This document shows positions 8,424 to 17,391 of a DNA stretch of 64,000 bases, in pieces (positions within the stretch are counted from its first letter, which is position 1; every line of letters starts with the position of its first letter). The position numbers and the translations under genes were made by a program. Source of the stretch: Pseudarthrobacter sp. NamE2 (GTDB lineage: Bacteria > Actinomycetota > Actinomycetes > Actinomycetales > Micrococcaceae); the NCBI RefSeq assembly GCF_005796205.1, contig NZ_VAHN01000004.1, positions 1 through 64,000 on the forward strand, in the 5' to 3' direction. A model generated the notes under the pieces. It saw only the letters and a program-made list of their open reading frames with translations, did not search any database and was not told the DNA's origin.

Positions 8424-9499
8424 CCGGCCGCAGTGTCCGGCGGGGCACCTGGGCCGTGCCCGCCGTCGTGCTGATCGCCCTCCTGACAGGAGTTTTTGCC
8501 GTGGTGAGCCTCCAGGAAACTCCGCCCCAAGGCGGCCTGCCGCCGTCAGTTTCCCCCGGCACTTCTCCACAGGCCGCGCCACCGCCTGCCTCCAATGGCA
8601 CCCCGGCCCCGGCACATTGCCCGCCTGCCGCCGTAACTGTGACGACGGCGGCGGAACTTACGGAAGCGCTGGCGGCGCCCGGCCCGGGAACCGTCATCAT
8701 GCTGGCTGACGGGGTATACCAGGGGAACTTTACGGCCACGGGTGCCGGCACGCCGGAGCAACCCATCATCCTCTGCGGCGGAACGGGGGCCGTCCTGGAC
8801 GGGGGCGGCAGCGAGGACGGCTATGTGCTCCACCTGGACCAGGCCTCCCACTGGGCGGTTCAGGGATTCACCATCCGGAACGGCCAGAAAGGCGTGATGG
8901 TGGACGAGGGAACACACATCCACCTCCAGGGCCTGACGGTGGAAAACACGGGGGACGAGGCAATCCACCTCCGCCGGTTCAGCTCCGACAACAAAGTCAC
9001 CGGGAACACCATCCGCGGCGCCGGGCTGAGGAAACCCAAGTTCGGCGAAGGCATCTATATCGGCACCGCCGAAAGCAACTGGTGCGACGTGACCGCCTGC
9101 GAACCGGACAGGAGCGACCGCAACGAAATCCGCGGCAACACCGTCTCGGGGACCACTGCCGAGAGCGTCGATATCAAGGAGGGGACCTCGGACGGCATCC
9201 TGGCGGACAACACTTTCGACGGCTCCGCCATGACGGAAGCCGACTCCTGGGTGGACGTCAAAGGCAGGGGCTGGCGCATCGAAGGGAACACCGGAAGGAA
9301 CTCCCCGCAGGACGGATTCCAGACGCACGAGATTGTTGACGGCTGGGGCACGGAGAACGTCTTCCACAACAACGTGGCGGAGGTCAACGGGCCCGGGCTC
9401 GGCTATTCACTCAAGCCCGCGCGCGACAACGTTGTCGATTGCAGCAACACAGCCTCGCAGGCTGGGCAGGGACTGTCCAACATCACCTGTACCAGCTAG
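8420..9499 (+). CDS. Secreted parallel beta-helix protein (polysaccharide lyase/epimerase-like)
   Basis: A 359-residue protein with an N-terminal membrane anchor or signal (about 11-31), a Pro/Ser-rich linker (33-63) and a right-handed beta-helix. The entry segment, with ELTEALAAPGPGTVIMLADG then GVYQGNF and PIILCGG, is like that of PL6/chondroitinase-B-type and pectate-lyase-like helices. Later coils include NTGDEAIHLRRFSSDNKVTG and GEGIYIGTAESNWCDVTAC. Paired cysteines suggest an extracytoplasmic fold. It starts on a GTGA overlap with the preceding beta-helix gene. It probably modifies or cuts the polymer made by the upstream synthase; the activity cannot be decided from sequence. Confidence 0.75.
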   Translation: MTGRSVRRGTWAVPAVVLIALLTGVFAVVSLQETPPQGGLPPSVSPGTSPQAAPPPASNGTPAPAHCPPAAVTVTTAAELTEALAAPGPGTVIMLADGVYQGNFTATGAGTPEQPIILCGGTGAVLDGGGSEDGYVLHLDQASHWAVQGFTIRNGQKGVMVDEGTHIHLQGLTVENTGDEAIHLRRFSSDNKVTGNTIRGAGLRKPKFGEGIYIGTAESNWCDVTACEPDRSDRNEIRGNTVSGTTAESVDIKEGTSDGILADNTFDGSAMTEADSWVDVKGRGWRIEGNTGRNSPQDGFQTHEIVDGWGTENVFHNNVAEVNGPGLGYSLKPARDNVVDCSNTASQAGQGLSNITCTS

Positions 9500-9560
9500 G
9501 GGAAACGCCGGCCATCCGGCACATGCTCAATCCTCCATTTGAGACGGAAGCGAGAAACCA

Positions 9561-10961
9561 ATGAACAACCTGCCTCCCTTCAGCGCGCCCAAAATCACTG
9601 TGGTCGGCACCGGCTACCTGGGCGCCACGCACGCGATCTGCATGGCCGTCATGGGCTTCGACGTCCTCGGATTCGATATCGATCGGCGCAAAATACAGCA
9701 GCTCTCCGCAGGCGAAGTGCCGTTCTACGAGCCGGGACTGCCGGAGAAACTGGACGAGGCGCTGGCGTCCGGCCGGCTGAGGTTCACCACGGACCTGGAC
9801 GAGGTGGCGCAGTTCGGCGACGTGCACTTCATCTGTGTCGGTACACCGCAGGCGCCCAACTCCTCCGCGGCCAACCTGACGTTCGTTGACGAGGCCTTTG
9901 CCGGACTGGCCGCCCGGATCACCCGCAAGTCACTCCTGGTGGGGAAGTCCACGGTGCCGATCGGAACCGCGGGCCGTCTCGCAGGGATGGTGGCAGATAT
10001 CTCACCGCTGGGGCCGGAGCTGGAGGTGGCATGGAATCCGGAGTTCCTCCGTGAGGGGTTCGCCGTGCAGGACACCCTGCATCCGGACCGCCTGGTGTTC
10101 GGCGTGGCGTCCGAGTGGTCCGAGGCCATGCTGCGCCTGGCGTTCGAACCGCTGCTGGCCGCCGGCACGCCGCTGATCGTGGCAGACATGCCGACGGCGG
10201 AGCTGGTCAAGGTGGCGGCCAACTCCTTCCTGGCCACCAAGATTTCCTTCATCAACGCGATGGCGGAGGTCTGCGAGGCGACCTCCGCGGACGTCAGCAT
10301 GCTCGCACAGGCACTCAGCCTGGATGACCGGATCGGCGGCAGGTTCCTCAAGCCCGGCCTCGGCTTTGGGGGCGGCTGCCTGCCCAAGGACATCCGGGCG
10401 TTCAAGTACCGCGCAGAGCAGCTGGGGGTCGGCCAGGCGGTCAGCTTCCTTGGGGAAGTGGACTCCATCAACAACCGGCGGCGGGTCCGCACCGTTGACC
10501 TGGTGCGGGAACTGGCAGGCGGAGACCTGGCCGGGGTCCGGGTGGCGGCCCTGGGCGCCGCCTTCAAGCCAAACTCCGACGACGTCAGGGATGCTCCCGC
10601 GCTGGACGTGGCCCGCATGCTGTACCTCGAAGGCGCAGTGGTTACGGTGTACGACCCCGAGGCCAACGCCAACGCGCACCGGATCTACCCCGACCTCAAC
10701 TACGTGGACTCGCTGGAGGCTGCGGTGGCCGGCGCCGACGTGGTTGCCCTGTTGACGGAGTGGGATGAGTTCCGGTCGGCAGACCCGGATGACCTGGGCA
10801 CGCTGGTGCGGCACCGCCGGGTTGTCGATGGCAGGCATGCCCTTGATTCCAAACGGTACCTGGCCTGCGGCTGGGAATACCGTGCCCTGGGCAGGCCTTA
10901 CCAGGCTGCGCCGGCACGGGCCGCCGCGGTTGCGCCGGACCTGCCCCGGCCAGCAGCCTGA
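9561..10961 (+). CDS. UDP-glucose 6-dehydrogenase family protein
   Basis: A 466-residue nucleotide-sugar dehydrogenase that oxidises the C6 hydroxyl of UDP-glucose to a carboxylate in two NAD-dependent steps, giving UDP-glucuronate. Motifs are the Rossmann GTGYLG (16-21), the substrate-binding EFLREG (161-166) and the catalytic C273 in GFGGGCLPKDIRAF. That form is usual for actinobacterial UDP-glucose dehydrogenases; GDP-mannose dehydrogenase (AlgD) is a less likely alternative. The gene follows the second beta-helix gene by 61 bases. It presumably supplies the uronic acid donor to the GT2 synthase, as hasB does for hasA in hyaluronan producers. It converges on the asparaginase gene. Confidence 0.9.
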   Translation: MNNLPPFSAPKITVVGTGYLGATHAICMAVMGFDVLGFDIDRRKIQQLSAGEVPFYEPGLPEKLDEALASGRLRFTTDLDEVAQFGDVHFICVGTPQAPNSSAANLTFVDEAFAGLAARITRKSLLVGKSTVPIGTAGRLAGMVADISPLGPELEVAWNPEFLREGFAVQDTLHPDRLVFGVASEWSEAMLRLAFEPLLAAGTPLIVADMPTAELVKVAANSFLATKISFINAMAEVCEATSADVSMLAQALSLDDRIGGRFLKPGLGFGGGCLPKDIRAFKYRAEQLGVGQAVSFLGEVDSINNRRRVRTVDLVRELAGGDLAGVRVAALGAAFKPNSDDVRDAPALDVARMLYLEGAVVTVYDPEANANAHRIYPDLNYVDSLEAAVAGADVVALLTEWDEFRSADPDDLGTLVRHRRVVDGRHALDSKRYLACGWEYRALGRPYQAAPARAAAVAPDLPRPAA

Positions 10962-10978
10962 CGGGTTCCCATCCCGGT

Positions 10979-11995
10979 TTAGTCGAGGAGCGCGGAGACG
11001 GCGGGGCCCAGGCGGATCTTGCCCACCGGGCGGCCGCCGCCCATCACCGGGTCCACCACGCGTTCCAGGACGCCGGCCACGGCGGGGATATCAACGGCAC
11101 CGGCGGCGGCAAGAAGCGTCAGGGCCACCAGCGAGGTGGCCCTGACGTTTCCGTCCAGGATCTTGATGGCCACGGAAACTCCCTGCGGAGTGGCAATGGC
11201 CAGGACGCCTTCCGCCCCGATCTTGGCGATGATTCCCAGTTCATCCATCACCATGGTGTTGGCCTCACCGATGCCCTGCACAGCCCACGGATAATCCAGC
11301 ATGGACGTTGCTATGGTGGCTGCCCGGGCATTGGATGCCTGGTCCCCCGGGGCTTTCCCCAGCTGCGAGTAAGCCCTGGCAAGGCCCAGCAGTGAGATTG
11401 CGGCCACCGGGGCCCCGCAGCCGTCGATGCCCAAGTGGGCGATCTTTTCGCCCGTGTACTCCTCGATCACAGTGCGGACCCGCTGCTGCAGCGGATGGTT
11501 CGGCTCTAGGTAGCTGTGCGTGTCCCAGCCATTTTCCGTGCAGGCCCAGAGGAATGCAGCGTGTTTTCCGGAACAGTTGAACGCCAGCCTGGACGGGCCT
11601 CTTTCTGACCGCACCAGCCAGTTCCGGGCCGTCTCGTCCTGCGGCCATGCCTCCGGGCACTGGAGCTGGTCCTCGCGGACACCCGCTGCCTTGAGCATTC
11701 CGGACACCACGTCCATGTGGTCCAGCGAGCCGGTGTGGCTGCCGCAGGCAACGGCAACCTGGGCTCCCCGCAGCGGAACGCCGGACTGCATTGCGGCCAA
11801 TGCCTGGAACGGCTTAAGCGCTGACCTCGCATAGATGGGGGTGCGGATATCGCCGAGTTCGGTCACCACGGTTCCGTCTGCGGACAGCAGGACGGCCGAA
11901 CCGATGTGCCGCGACTCAACAAAACCGCTGCGCTCGATGACAGCCAGTTCGACGGCGGAGTCCACGGTGAAGGTGGCGTGCGGATTGTGCGGCAT
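10979..11995 (-). CDS. L-asparaginase II-type (Rhizobium-type) asparaginase
   Basis: A 338-residue cytoplasmic protein of the asparaginase II family (the plant/Rhizobium etli-type, unrelated to the bacterial AnsA/AnsB fold). It matches at RSALKPFQALAAMQSG, VACGSHTG, NCSGKHAAFL and DGCGAP, which are the conserved serine, lysine and cysteine blocks of the family. The reaction would be asparagine to aspartate plus ammonia. The gene is alone on the minus strand, with a weak ribosome site before the ATG at 11995, and its stop lies 17 bases from the convergent UDP-glucose dehydrogenase. Confidence 0.88.
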   Translation of the reverse strand: MPHNPHATFTVDSAVELAVIERSGFVESRHIGSAVLLSADGTVVTELGDIRTPIYARSALKPFQALAAMQSGVPLRGAQVAVACGSHTGSLDHMDVVSGMLKAAGVREDQLQCPEAWPQDETARNWLVRSERGPSRLAFNCSGKHAAFLWACTENGWDTHSYLEPNHPLQQRVRTVIEEYTGEKIAHLGIDGCGAPVAAISLLGLARAYSQLGKAPGDQASNARAATIATSMLDYPWAVQGIGEANTMVMDELGIIAKIGAEGVLAIATPQGVSVAIKILDGNVRATSLVALTLLAAAGAVDIPAVAGVLERVVDPVMGGGRPVGKIRLGPAVSALLD

Positions 11996-12032
11996 GCTGC
12001 CCAGTCTAGGGGCCTCTGTACCCGGAACAGGG

Positions 12033-13598
12033 CTATTCCACGGTGACCATCACGGACTGCCAGCCAGAGGCACCGTCCGGGACCGGGTCCGCGCGCCGGT
12101 TCGTCTGCACCTCGCCGGTGCCGTCCGTGGCCCGGACTTTGATGTAGTGGGCACCGGGCGTGGCGTTCCATTCATAGGACCACTGGCGCCACGTGGCCCG
12201 CGACGCCTCGGCGGACAACTCGGCGGCAACCCAATCGCCGTCGTCGATCTGGATTTCCACCCCGGTGATCCCGCGCGTCTGTGCCCAGGCGGTGCCGCCC
12301 ACCGCCACTTGCCCGGCGGGCACCTTTGCGAAGGACTTGGGCACGTCCACGCGGGCCATGGTCTTGATGGGGCCGCGCTCGGACCAGCCCCGTTCCGTCC
12401 AGTACGCCTTCCTGTCCGCGAAGCGGGTCACCTCCAGGTCCACCACCCACTTGGTGGCCGAGACGAAACCGTACAAACCGGGAACCACCATCCGTACGGG
12501 GTAGCCGTGCTCCAGCGGAAGGGGCTCGCCGTTCATGCCGATGGCCAGCAGGGCGTCCCGGCCGTCCTGCAGCACTTCCAGCGGAGTGGAGGCGCTGAAA
12601 CCGTCAATGGAGGTGGACAGCACCATATCGGCCCCGTCCTTGGGCCTCGCCCTGGCAAGCACGTCCCGGATGGGCAGGCCCAGCCACCTGGCATTGCCGG
12701 CCAGGTTTCCGCCCACCGGATTCGAGACGCAGGTGAGGGTCACGTGCGCTTCGGTCAGGCCGGCGTCGAGCAGATCCTGAAAGGTGAGCCGAACCTCTTC
12801 CTCCACCAGGCCGTGGACGCGGAGCTCCCACTCGTCCGCGCTGACTTCCGGCACGCTCAGCGCGGTGTCGATGCGGTAGAAATCGCTGTTGGGGGTAAGC
12901 CACGGCGTCATTCCCGGCACCGGTGACTGCACTCCGGCGGGCACGGCCGGGGCGGCCATCGCCGGGGACGGCAACTGCAGGGCCGCCCGGGCTTCGAGGA
13001 CGTTGCGCCGGGCGGCGCCAAGCAGCCGGCCGCCTGTGGCCGCGATCCCCGCGGCGGCGGCAGTGATCCCGGCGGCAGCGAAGAACCGGCGCCGGCTGGC
13101 CGTCCGGGCATCCCGGGCCTGTCCGGCCGGTGAATCCGCCCCCGGCAGCGTGCGCAGCGGTGCCAGCAGCACCCGCAGAACCAGCAGGCCGGCAAACGTT
13201 CCGAGGACACTGGGCACGGCATCTGCCAGGCCCACGCCTGCCCGGGTCACCACGCTCGCAACAATCACGCTGCCCATGAACACAACGCCCAGGACGCCCA
13301 GCATCCACCGCCGGTACGCCAGCACGCCCAGGATGCAGGCGAGAACGGCAATGGTGAGGCCCATGCCGGCGAACAGTGCTGCCTTGTCGTTCGTGCCGAA
13401 GGTGGCAATCGCGAAATCCTTCAGCCACGGCGGCGTGAAGTCGATGAAGGTCGAGCCCAGCGCGTTCAGCGGCGTGGCCCGCGCGGTGAAGAATGCACCG
13501 GCAAGTTCGGCAACGGCCAGTACGACGGCGGCCGCCACCACACCTGCCAACGCCGCCAGTGCAGAGGTGCTATCCAGCTGGTTCCGAAGCTTCGCCAT
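12033..13598 (-). CDS. Membrane molybdopterin-dependent oxidoreductase (sulfite oxidase family)
   Basis: A 521-residue protein starting at the ATG at 13598. The N-terminal part holds about five membrane helices (AALAGVVAAAVVLAVAELAG and others). An Arg-rich linker and a further hydrophobic segment follow, and then a sulfite-oxidase-fold molybdopterin domain (about residues 215-521). The molybdenum-ligating cysteine is in VTLTCVSNPVGGNLAG. Other family signatures are GLVEEEVRLTFQDLL and the C-terminal dimerisation domain GTAWAQTRGITGVEIQID. The catalytic domain is probably on the outer face. The physiological substrate in actinobacteria is not established; sulfite, or methionine sulfoxide as for MsrP/YedY, are the obvious candidates. 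It is divergent from purD. Confidence 0.85.
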   Translation of the reverse strand: MAKLRNQLDSTSALAALAGVVAAAVVLAVAELAGAFFTARATPLNALGSTFIDFTPPWLKDFAIATFGTNDKAALFAGMGLTIAVLACILGVLAYRRWMLGVLGVVFMGSVIVASVVTRAGVGLADAVPSVLGTFAGLLVLRVLLAPLRTLPGADSPAGQARDARTASRRRFFAAAGITAAAAGIAATGGRLLGAARRNVLEARAALQLPSPAMAAPAVPAGVQSPVPGMTPWLTPNSDFYRIDTALSVPEVSADEWELRVHGLVEEEVRLTFQDLLDAGLTEAHVTLTCVSNPVGGNLAGNARWLGLPIRDVLARARPKDGADMVLSTSIDGFSASTPLEVLQDGRDALLAIGMNGEPLPLEHGYPVRMVVPGLYGFVSATKWVVDLEVTRFADRKAYWTERGWSERGPIKTMARVDVPKSFAKVPAGQVAVGGTAWAQTRGITGVEIQIDDGDWVAAELSAEASRATWRQWSYEWNATPGAHYIKVRATDGTGEVQTNRRADPVPDGASGWQSVMVTVE

Positions 13599-13697
13599 GA
13601 CAGTTGTTCGGAGCGGTTCCCGGCACGGATTGCCCCGGCAGCCGGGGAAGGACACAGCTTAGGACCGGGCAGGGTCCACAAAGTACCCTTGGAGACT

Positions 13698-15014
13698 GTG
13701 AAGGTACTCGTCATTGGCCCCGGAGGCCGCGAACACGCCATTGTCCGCTCCCTGCTCGCAGACCCCAACGTGTCCGAGGTCCACGCGGCTCCCGGCAACG
13801 CAGGCATCAGCAAGCTGGTTCCCACGTACAACATCAACGGCAACGATCCGGAAGCTGTTGCCGCGCTCGCCACCAAGCTTGCCGTTGACCTGGTGGTGGT
13901 GGGTCCGGAGGCTCCCCTCGCCGCCGGGGTCTCAGATGCTGTCCGCGACGCCGGGATCCCCGTGTTCGGCCCGAGCAAGGCCGCCGCGCAGCTGGAAGCT
14001 TCCAAGGCGTTCGCCAAGGAAATCATGGCCGAAGCCGGCGTGCCCACGGCGATGGCCATGGTGGCTTCCAACGCCGAAGAGGCAGCCTCGGCACTCGATA
14101 CCTTCGGTGCCCCCTATGTGGTGAAGGACGACGGACTCGCGGCGGGCAAGGGCGTCGTGGTGACCCGGAACCGCGATGAAGCGCTCGCCCACGCCCAGTC
14201 CTGCTTCGACGCCGGCGGCTCCGTGGTCATCGAGGAATTCCTGGACGGGCCCGAGGTCTCGCTCTTTGTACTCTGCGACGGGCACAACGCCGTTGCCCTT
14301 TCCCCGGCCCAGGACTTCAAGCGCATCTTCGACAACGACGAGGGTCCCAACACCGGCGGAATGGGCGCCTACACCCCGCTGGAGTGGGCACCCGAGGGCC
14401 TGGTCCAGGAAGTCATCGACAGGGTGGCCCAGCCCACCATTAACGAAATGGGCCGCCGCGGCACCCCGTTCGTGGGTGTCCTGTTCATCGGTCTGGCCCT
14501 GACCTCGCGCGGCACCCGCGTCATCGAATTCAACGTCCGCTTCGGCGACCCCGAAACCCAGGCGGTCCTGGCCCGCCTCAAGACGCCGCTCGGTGCCCTG
14601 CTCCTCGCAGCCGCCAAGGGCGAACTGGACAAGGCAGAAGAGCTGCGCTGGGCGAAGGAGACTGCCGTCGCCGTCGTCGTGGCCTCGGAAAACTACCCGG
14701 ACACTCCGCGGACCGGCGACCGGATCCGCGGCCTCAAGAAGGTGGAAGCCCTGGAGGGCGTGCACGTCATCCATGCAGGTACCGCCCTGGATGACGAAGG
14801 CAAGGTAATCTCCGCGGGCGGCCGCGTGCTCGCCGTTGTGGCGCTCGGCAGCGACCTCGTGGAGGCCCGGGAAAGGGCATACGACGGCGTGGAGCTGGTG
14901 CAGCTGGAAGGCTCGCAGTACCGCAGCGATATTGCAGGCAAGGCGGCGCGCGGCGAGATCAAGGTTCCGTACGGCGCCACCGGTTCGCTGCCGGTAATCA
15001 AGGGAAAGGCCTAA
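13698..15014 (+). CDS. purD: Phosphoribosylamine--glycine ligase
   Basis: GAR synthetase, the second step of de novo purine synthesis: phosphoribosylamine plus glycine plus ATP to glycinamide ribonucleotide. The protein begins MKVLVIGPGGREHAIVRSLL (GTG at 13698; a TTG three codons earlier is possible). It shows the ATP-grasp hallmarks PYVVKDDGLAAGKGVVV, GPEVSLFVLCDG, NTGGMGAYTP and EFNVRFGDPE. Its length of 438 residues is standard. purC follows after two bases, so the two genes are almost certainly cotranscribed. Confidence 0.97.
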   Translation: MKVLVIGPGGREHAIVRSLLADPNVSEVHAAPGNAGISKLVPTYNINGNDPEAVAALATKLAVDLVVVGPEAPLAAGVSDAVRDAGIPVFGPSKAAAQLEASKAFAKEIMAEAGVPTAMAMVASNAEEAASALDTFGAPYVVKDDGLAAGKGVVVTRNRDEALAHAQSCFDAGGSVVIEEFLDGPEVSLFVLCDGHNAVALSPAQDFKRIFDNDEGPNTGGMGAYTPLEWAPEGLVQEVIDRVAQPTINEMGRRGTPFVGVLFIGLALTSRGTRVIEFNVRFGDPETQAVLARLKTPLGALLLAAAKGELDKAEELRWAKETAVAVVVASENYPDTPRTGDRIRGLKKVEALEGVHVIHAGTALDDEGKVISAGGRVLAVVALGSDLVEARERAYDGVELVQLEGSQYRSDIAGKAARGEIKVPYGATGSLPVIKGKA

Positions 15015-15016
15015 GC

Positions 15017-15949
15017 ATGACGGATACGCCCCGCGGCTACAACACCACAGCACTCGACCTGCCGGGCTGGAAACACGTCTACTCGGGCAAGGTCCGGGAC
15101 CTGTACGAGCCCGCTGACGAGTCCATCCTGCAGCGCGTCGGGCAGGACTGCGTGCTGGTGGTCGCCAGCGACCGCATCAGCGCCTACGACCATGTCCTGT
15201 CCAGCGAGATTCCGGACAAGGGCCGCATCCTCACGCAGCTCAGCCTGTGGTGGTTCGACCAGCTGGACGTGGAACACCACGTGCTGGCCTCCACCGTGGA
15301 GGACGGCGTGCCGGCGGAGGTTGAAGGCCGGGCAATGATCTGCAAGAAGCTGGACATGTTCCCGGTGGAATGCATCGCCCGCGGCTACCTCACCGGCTCC
15401 GGACTGCAGGAGTACCGTGCATCAGGGACGGTATGCGGCATCCCGCTGCCCCAGGGCCTGGTGGACGGCTCCCGGCTGGAGCGCGCCATTTTCACGCCGT
15501 CAGCCAAGGCCGAGGTGGGGGAGCACGACGAGAACATCACCTACGATGCCGTGGCGGCAATCGTGGGCGACGACATCGCCGCACGCCTGAGCGAGCTCAC
15601 CTTGAAGATCTACACGACGGCGGAGCGGATCGCCCGCGAACGGGGCATCATCCTCGCGGACACCAAGGTGGAGTTCGGGTATGATGCCGTGTCCGGGTCG
15701 ATCACGCTGGGCGACGAGGTCCTCACGCCCGACTCCTCCCGCTTCTGGGACGCCGCAACGTACAAGCCCGGCCAGGCGCAGCCGTCCTACGACAAGCAGT
15801 ACGTACGTGACTGGCTGACGTCAGCCGAATCCGGATGGGACAAGTTTTCGGACACGCCGCCACCGGCGCTTCCCGCTGAGGTAGTGGAGCGGACCCGCAG
15901 CCGCTACATCGAGGCCTACGAGAAAATCACGGGGAAGACGTTCGCCTGA
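15017..15949 (+). CDS. purC: Phosphoribosylaminoimidazole-succinocarboxamide synthase
   Basis: SAICAR synthetase, 310 residues, joining CAIR and aspartate with ATP in purine synthesis. Recognisable blocks are YSGKVRDLYEP, VVASDRISAYDHVL, ECIARGYLTGSG, LADTKVEFG and LTPDSSRFWD, the last two being family signatures. GGAAAGG precedes the ATG. It is directly downstream of purD and convergent with the XRE-TPR regulator gene 33 bases away. No clear terminator lies between them. Confidence 0.97.
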   Translation: MTDTPRGYNTTALDLPGWKHVYSGKVRDLYEPADESILQRVGQDCVLVVASDRISAYDHVLSSEIPDKGRILTQLSLWWFDQLDVEHHVLASTVEDGVPAEVEGRAMICKKLDMFPVECIARGYLTGSGLQEYRASGTVCGIPLPQGLVDGSRLERAIFTPSAKAEVGEHDENITYDAVAAIVGDDIAARLSELTLKIYTTAERIARERGIILADTKVEFGYDAVSGSITLGDEVLTPDSSRFWDAATYKPGQAQPSYDKQYVRDWLTSAESGWDKFSDTPPPALPAEVVERTRSRYIEAYEKITGKTFA

Positions 15950-15982
15950 CGGAGCCCCAGCTGCTCCGGGCGAACGGGCTGG

Positions 15983-17260
15983 CTAGCCGGCCTGCTTGGC
16001 CGGTTTGCCGGTGGAGGAAGCCCTCTGCTGGGCCAGCTTGATTTCCAGGATCGCGTCCAGCGCCTGCTGGACGCGGTCCCCGACGCCTGCCGCGCTGAAG
16101 GCTTTCTGCGCTTCCTGCAGGTGGACCAGGGCTTCATCGAATTCGCCTGCAGCTTTCAGGGACTTGCCCAAAAGCAGCGAGACTTCGCCGGCTGTGTGCT
16201 TGGCCAGTGCTGAACGCTCAGCGTGAATTTCGCGCAGCTTTTCTACGGCGGCAACGATGTCCCCGGTCAGGTACAGCCAGCGGGCACGAATGAAAGCGAC
16301 CTCCAATTGGTCGCTCTTCATACCGCTCACGATCGAGAAGGCAAGCTCGGCGCGTTCGATGGACGACAGCGTTTCCGGCTCCACGATGCCTGACTGCAGC
16401 CGCACGGCCGCAGATGCCTTGTTGAAACGCGCCCACAACTCGATGTCGTTGGCGGGGGATAGCAGCTTGGATGCACGCTCGTGATGTTTGACGCCTTCCA
16501 CGTAGTCATGGCGCATGAAGGCCACGTTGCCAATCACCCAGGCCACTTCACCCGCCAGTTGGGGCATGGCTTTTTCATCAACCTCCAGGTGCAGGTCCTG
16601 ACAATACCGCCAGGCTTCGTCAAGGCGGCCGCTCTCAGCAAGAGCCCCGATGAGTGCCCGTAGAGCCCCGACGATAATCGTTGAACTCTTTGGGAGTTGG
16701 TCCGCCAGGTTTACCGCCTGGAGCGCGTGGTCCACGGCCATGGTCAACTGCCCCTCACGCTGGCAAACCACCGCCAGCATTTGAAGCGCCCGGACAGCAA
16801 GCCCAACAGATTCCCTTGCCATAGGGTGTTCGTAAAGCTTTTCCACGAGTTGCCTGCAGTCCGATACGTCGCCGTGCTTGAGCATGCACTCGGCCTGCAT
16901 GTAGCTCATGTTCCACCAGGCGCTGATGTTTTTGGCCTCCAAGGCCAATCTTGCGGCCGTGGCAGCATGACTCGCAGCAAGGGGATAATCCCGAAGATCC
17001 CAAGCCTGCCTGGCGTAGAGCCCTGCCAGGACATACTCAGCGTCTGTGTCCGAAACAGGGTGGCTCCAGGCTTCCATCGCTTTAGGTGCAAGTTCGAGGC
17101 GCCTTGCTAACTCTTCGATGACCTCCGCAGTCGGTTCCCTGCGGCCGGTTTCAAGCAATGAGATGTAGCTGGGGGAGTAGAGGTCTTTGCCTAACTCCGC
17201 CTGCGTCAGCCCGCGCTCCAAACGCTCGGCGCGTAGCTTCTCTCCGAATCCGTTGCCCAT
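15983..17260 (-). CDS. XRE-family regulator with TPR domain (RRNPP-like architecture)
   Basis: A 425-residue protein. Residues 6-60 form an XRE helix-turn-helix (KLRAERLERGLTQAELGKDL, then YISLLETGRREP). The rest (about 75-410) is all-helical with tetratricopeptide-like repeats such as AVRALQMLAVVCQREGQ, LGKSLKAAGEFDEALVHLQE and RLDEAWRYCQDL. HTH plus TPR is the architecture of the RRNPP regulators that bind imported oligopeptides (PlcR, NprR, Rgg), and the length is close to NprR. A strong ribosome site (GGGAGGAAAT) precedes the ATG. The gene is transcribed divergently from a small pro-peptide gene across 131 bases, which is the typical layout of a peptide/receptor pair. That it senses this peptide is inference. 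Confidence 0.85.
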   Translation of the reverse strand: MGNGFGEKLRAERLERGLTQAELGKDLYSPSYISLLETGRREPTAEVIEELARRLELAPKAMEAWSHPVSDTDAEYVLAGLYARQAWDLRDYPLAASHAATAARLALEAKNISAWWNMSYMQAECMLKHGDVSDCRQLVEKLYEHPMARESVGLAVRALQMLAVVCQREGQLTMAVDHALQAVNLADQLPKSSTIIVGALRALIGALAESGRLDEAWRYCQDLHLEVDEKAMPQLAGEVAWVIGNVAFMRHDYVEGVKHHERASKLLSPANDIELWARFNKASAAVRLQSGIVEPETLSSIERAELAFSIVSGMKSDQLEVAFIRARWLYLTGDIVAAVEKLREIHAERSALAKHTAGEVSLLLGKSLKAAGEFDEALVHLQEAQKAFSAAGVGDRVQQALDAILEIKLAQQRASSTGKPAKQAG

Positions 17261-17286
17261 GGATTTCCTCCCTTCTTCTGCCTAGG

Positions 17287-17340
17287 TTGACTCTTAACGC
17301 TTGACAGCGCCTGTGGAAAACATTTTACAATGTGTGTCAA
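17287..17340. promoter_or_regulatory. Promoter and candidate operator between regulator and pro-peptide
   Basis: Within the divergent spacer, TTGACA at 17301-17306 and TACAAT at 17326-17331 (19-base spacing) form a sigma70-like promoter reading towards the pro-peptide gene. The TTGAC motif also occurs at 17287-17291 and, inverted as TGTCAA, at 17335-17340. The TTGACA and TGTCAA boxes therefore flank the -10 region symmetrically. This could be the binding site of the XRE regulator; it was recognised by symmetry only. Confidence 0.5.
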
Positions 17341-17391
17341 CAAGGACCGTGCTGGCTTTGTAACGAATCCGACTCGTATTGAGGAACTTAT

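Noticed and set aside
9507..9520. Small GCCGG/CCGGC hairpin after the second beta-helix gene
   Set aside because: No T-run follows and the next gene begins 41 bases later on the same strand. It is unlikely to end transcription.
17301..17340. A second, mirror-image promoter using TGTCAA as a minus-strand -35
   Set aside because: No acceptable -10 hexamer lies at the right distance on the minus strand, so the inverted box is treated as a possible operator half only.
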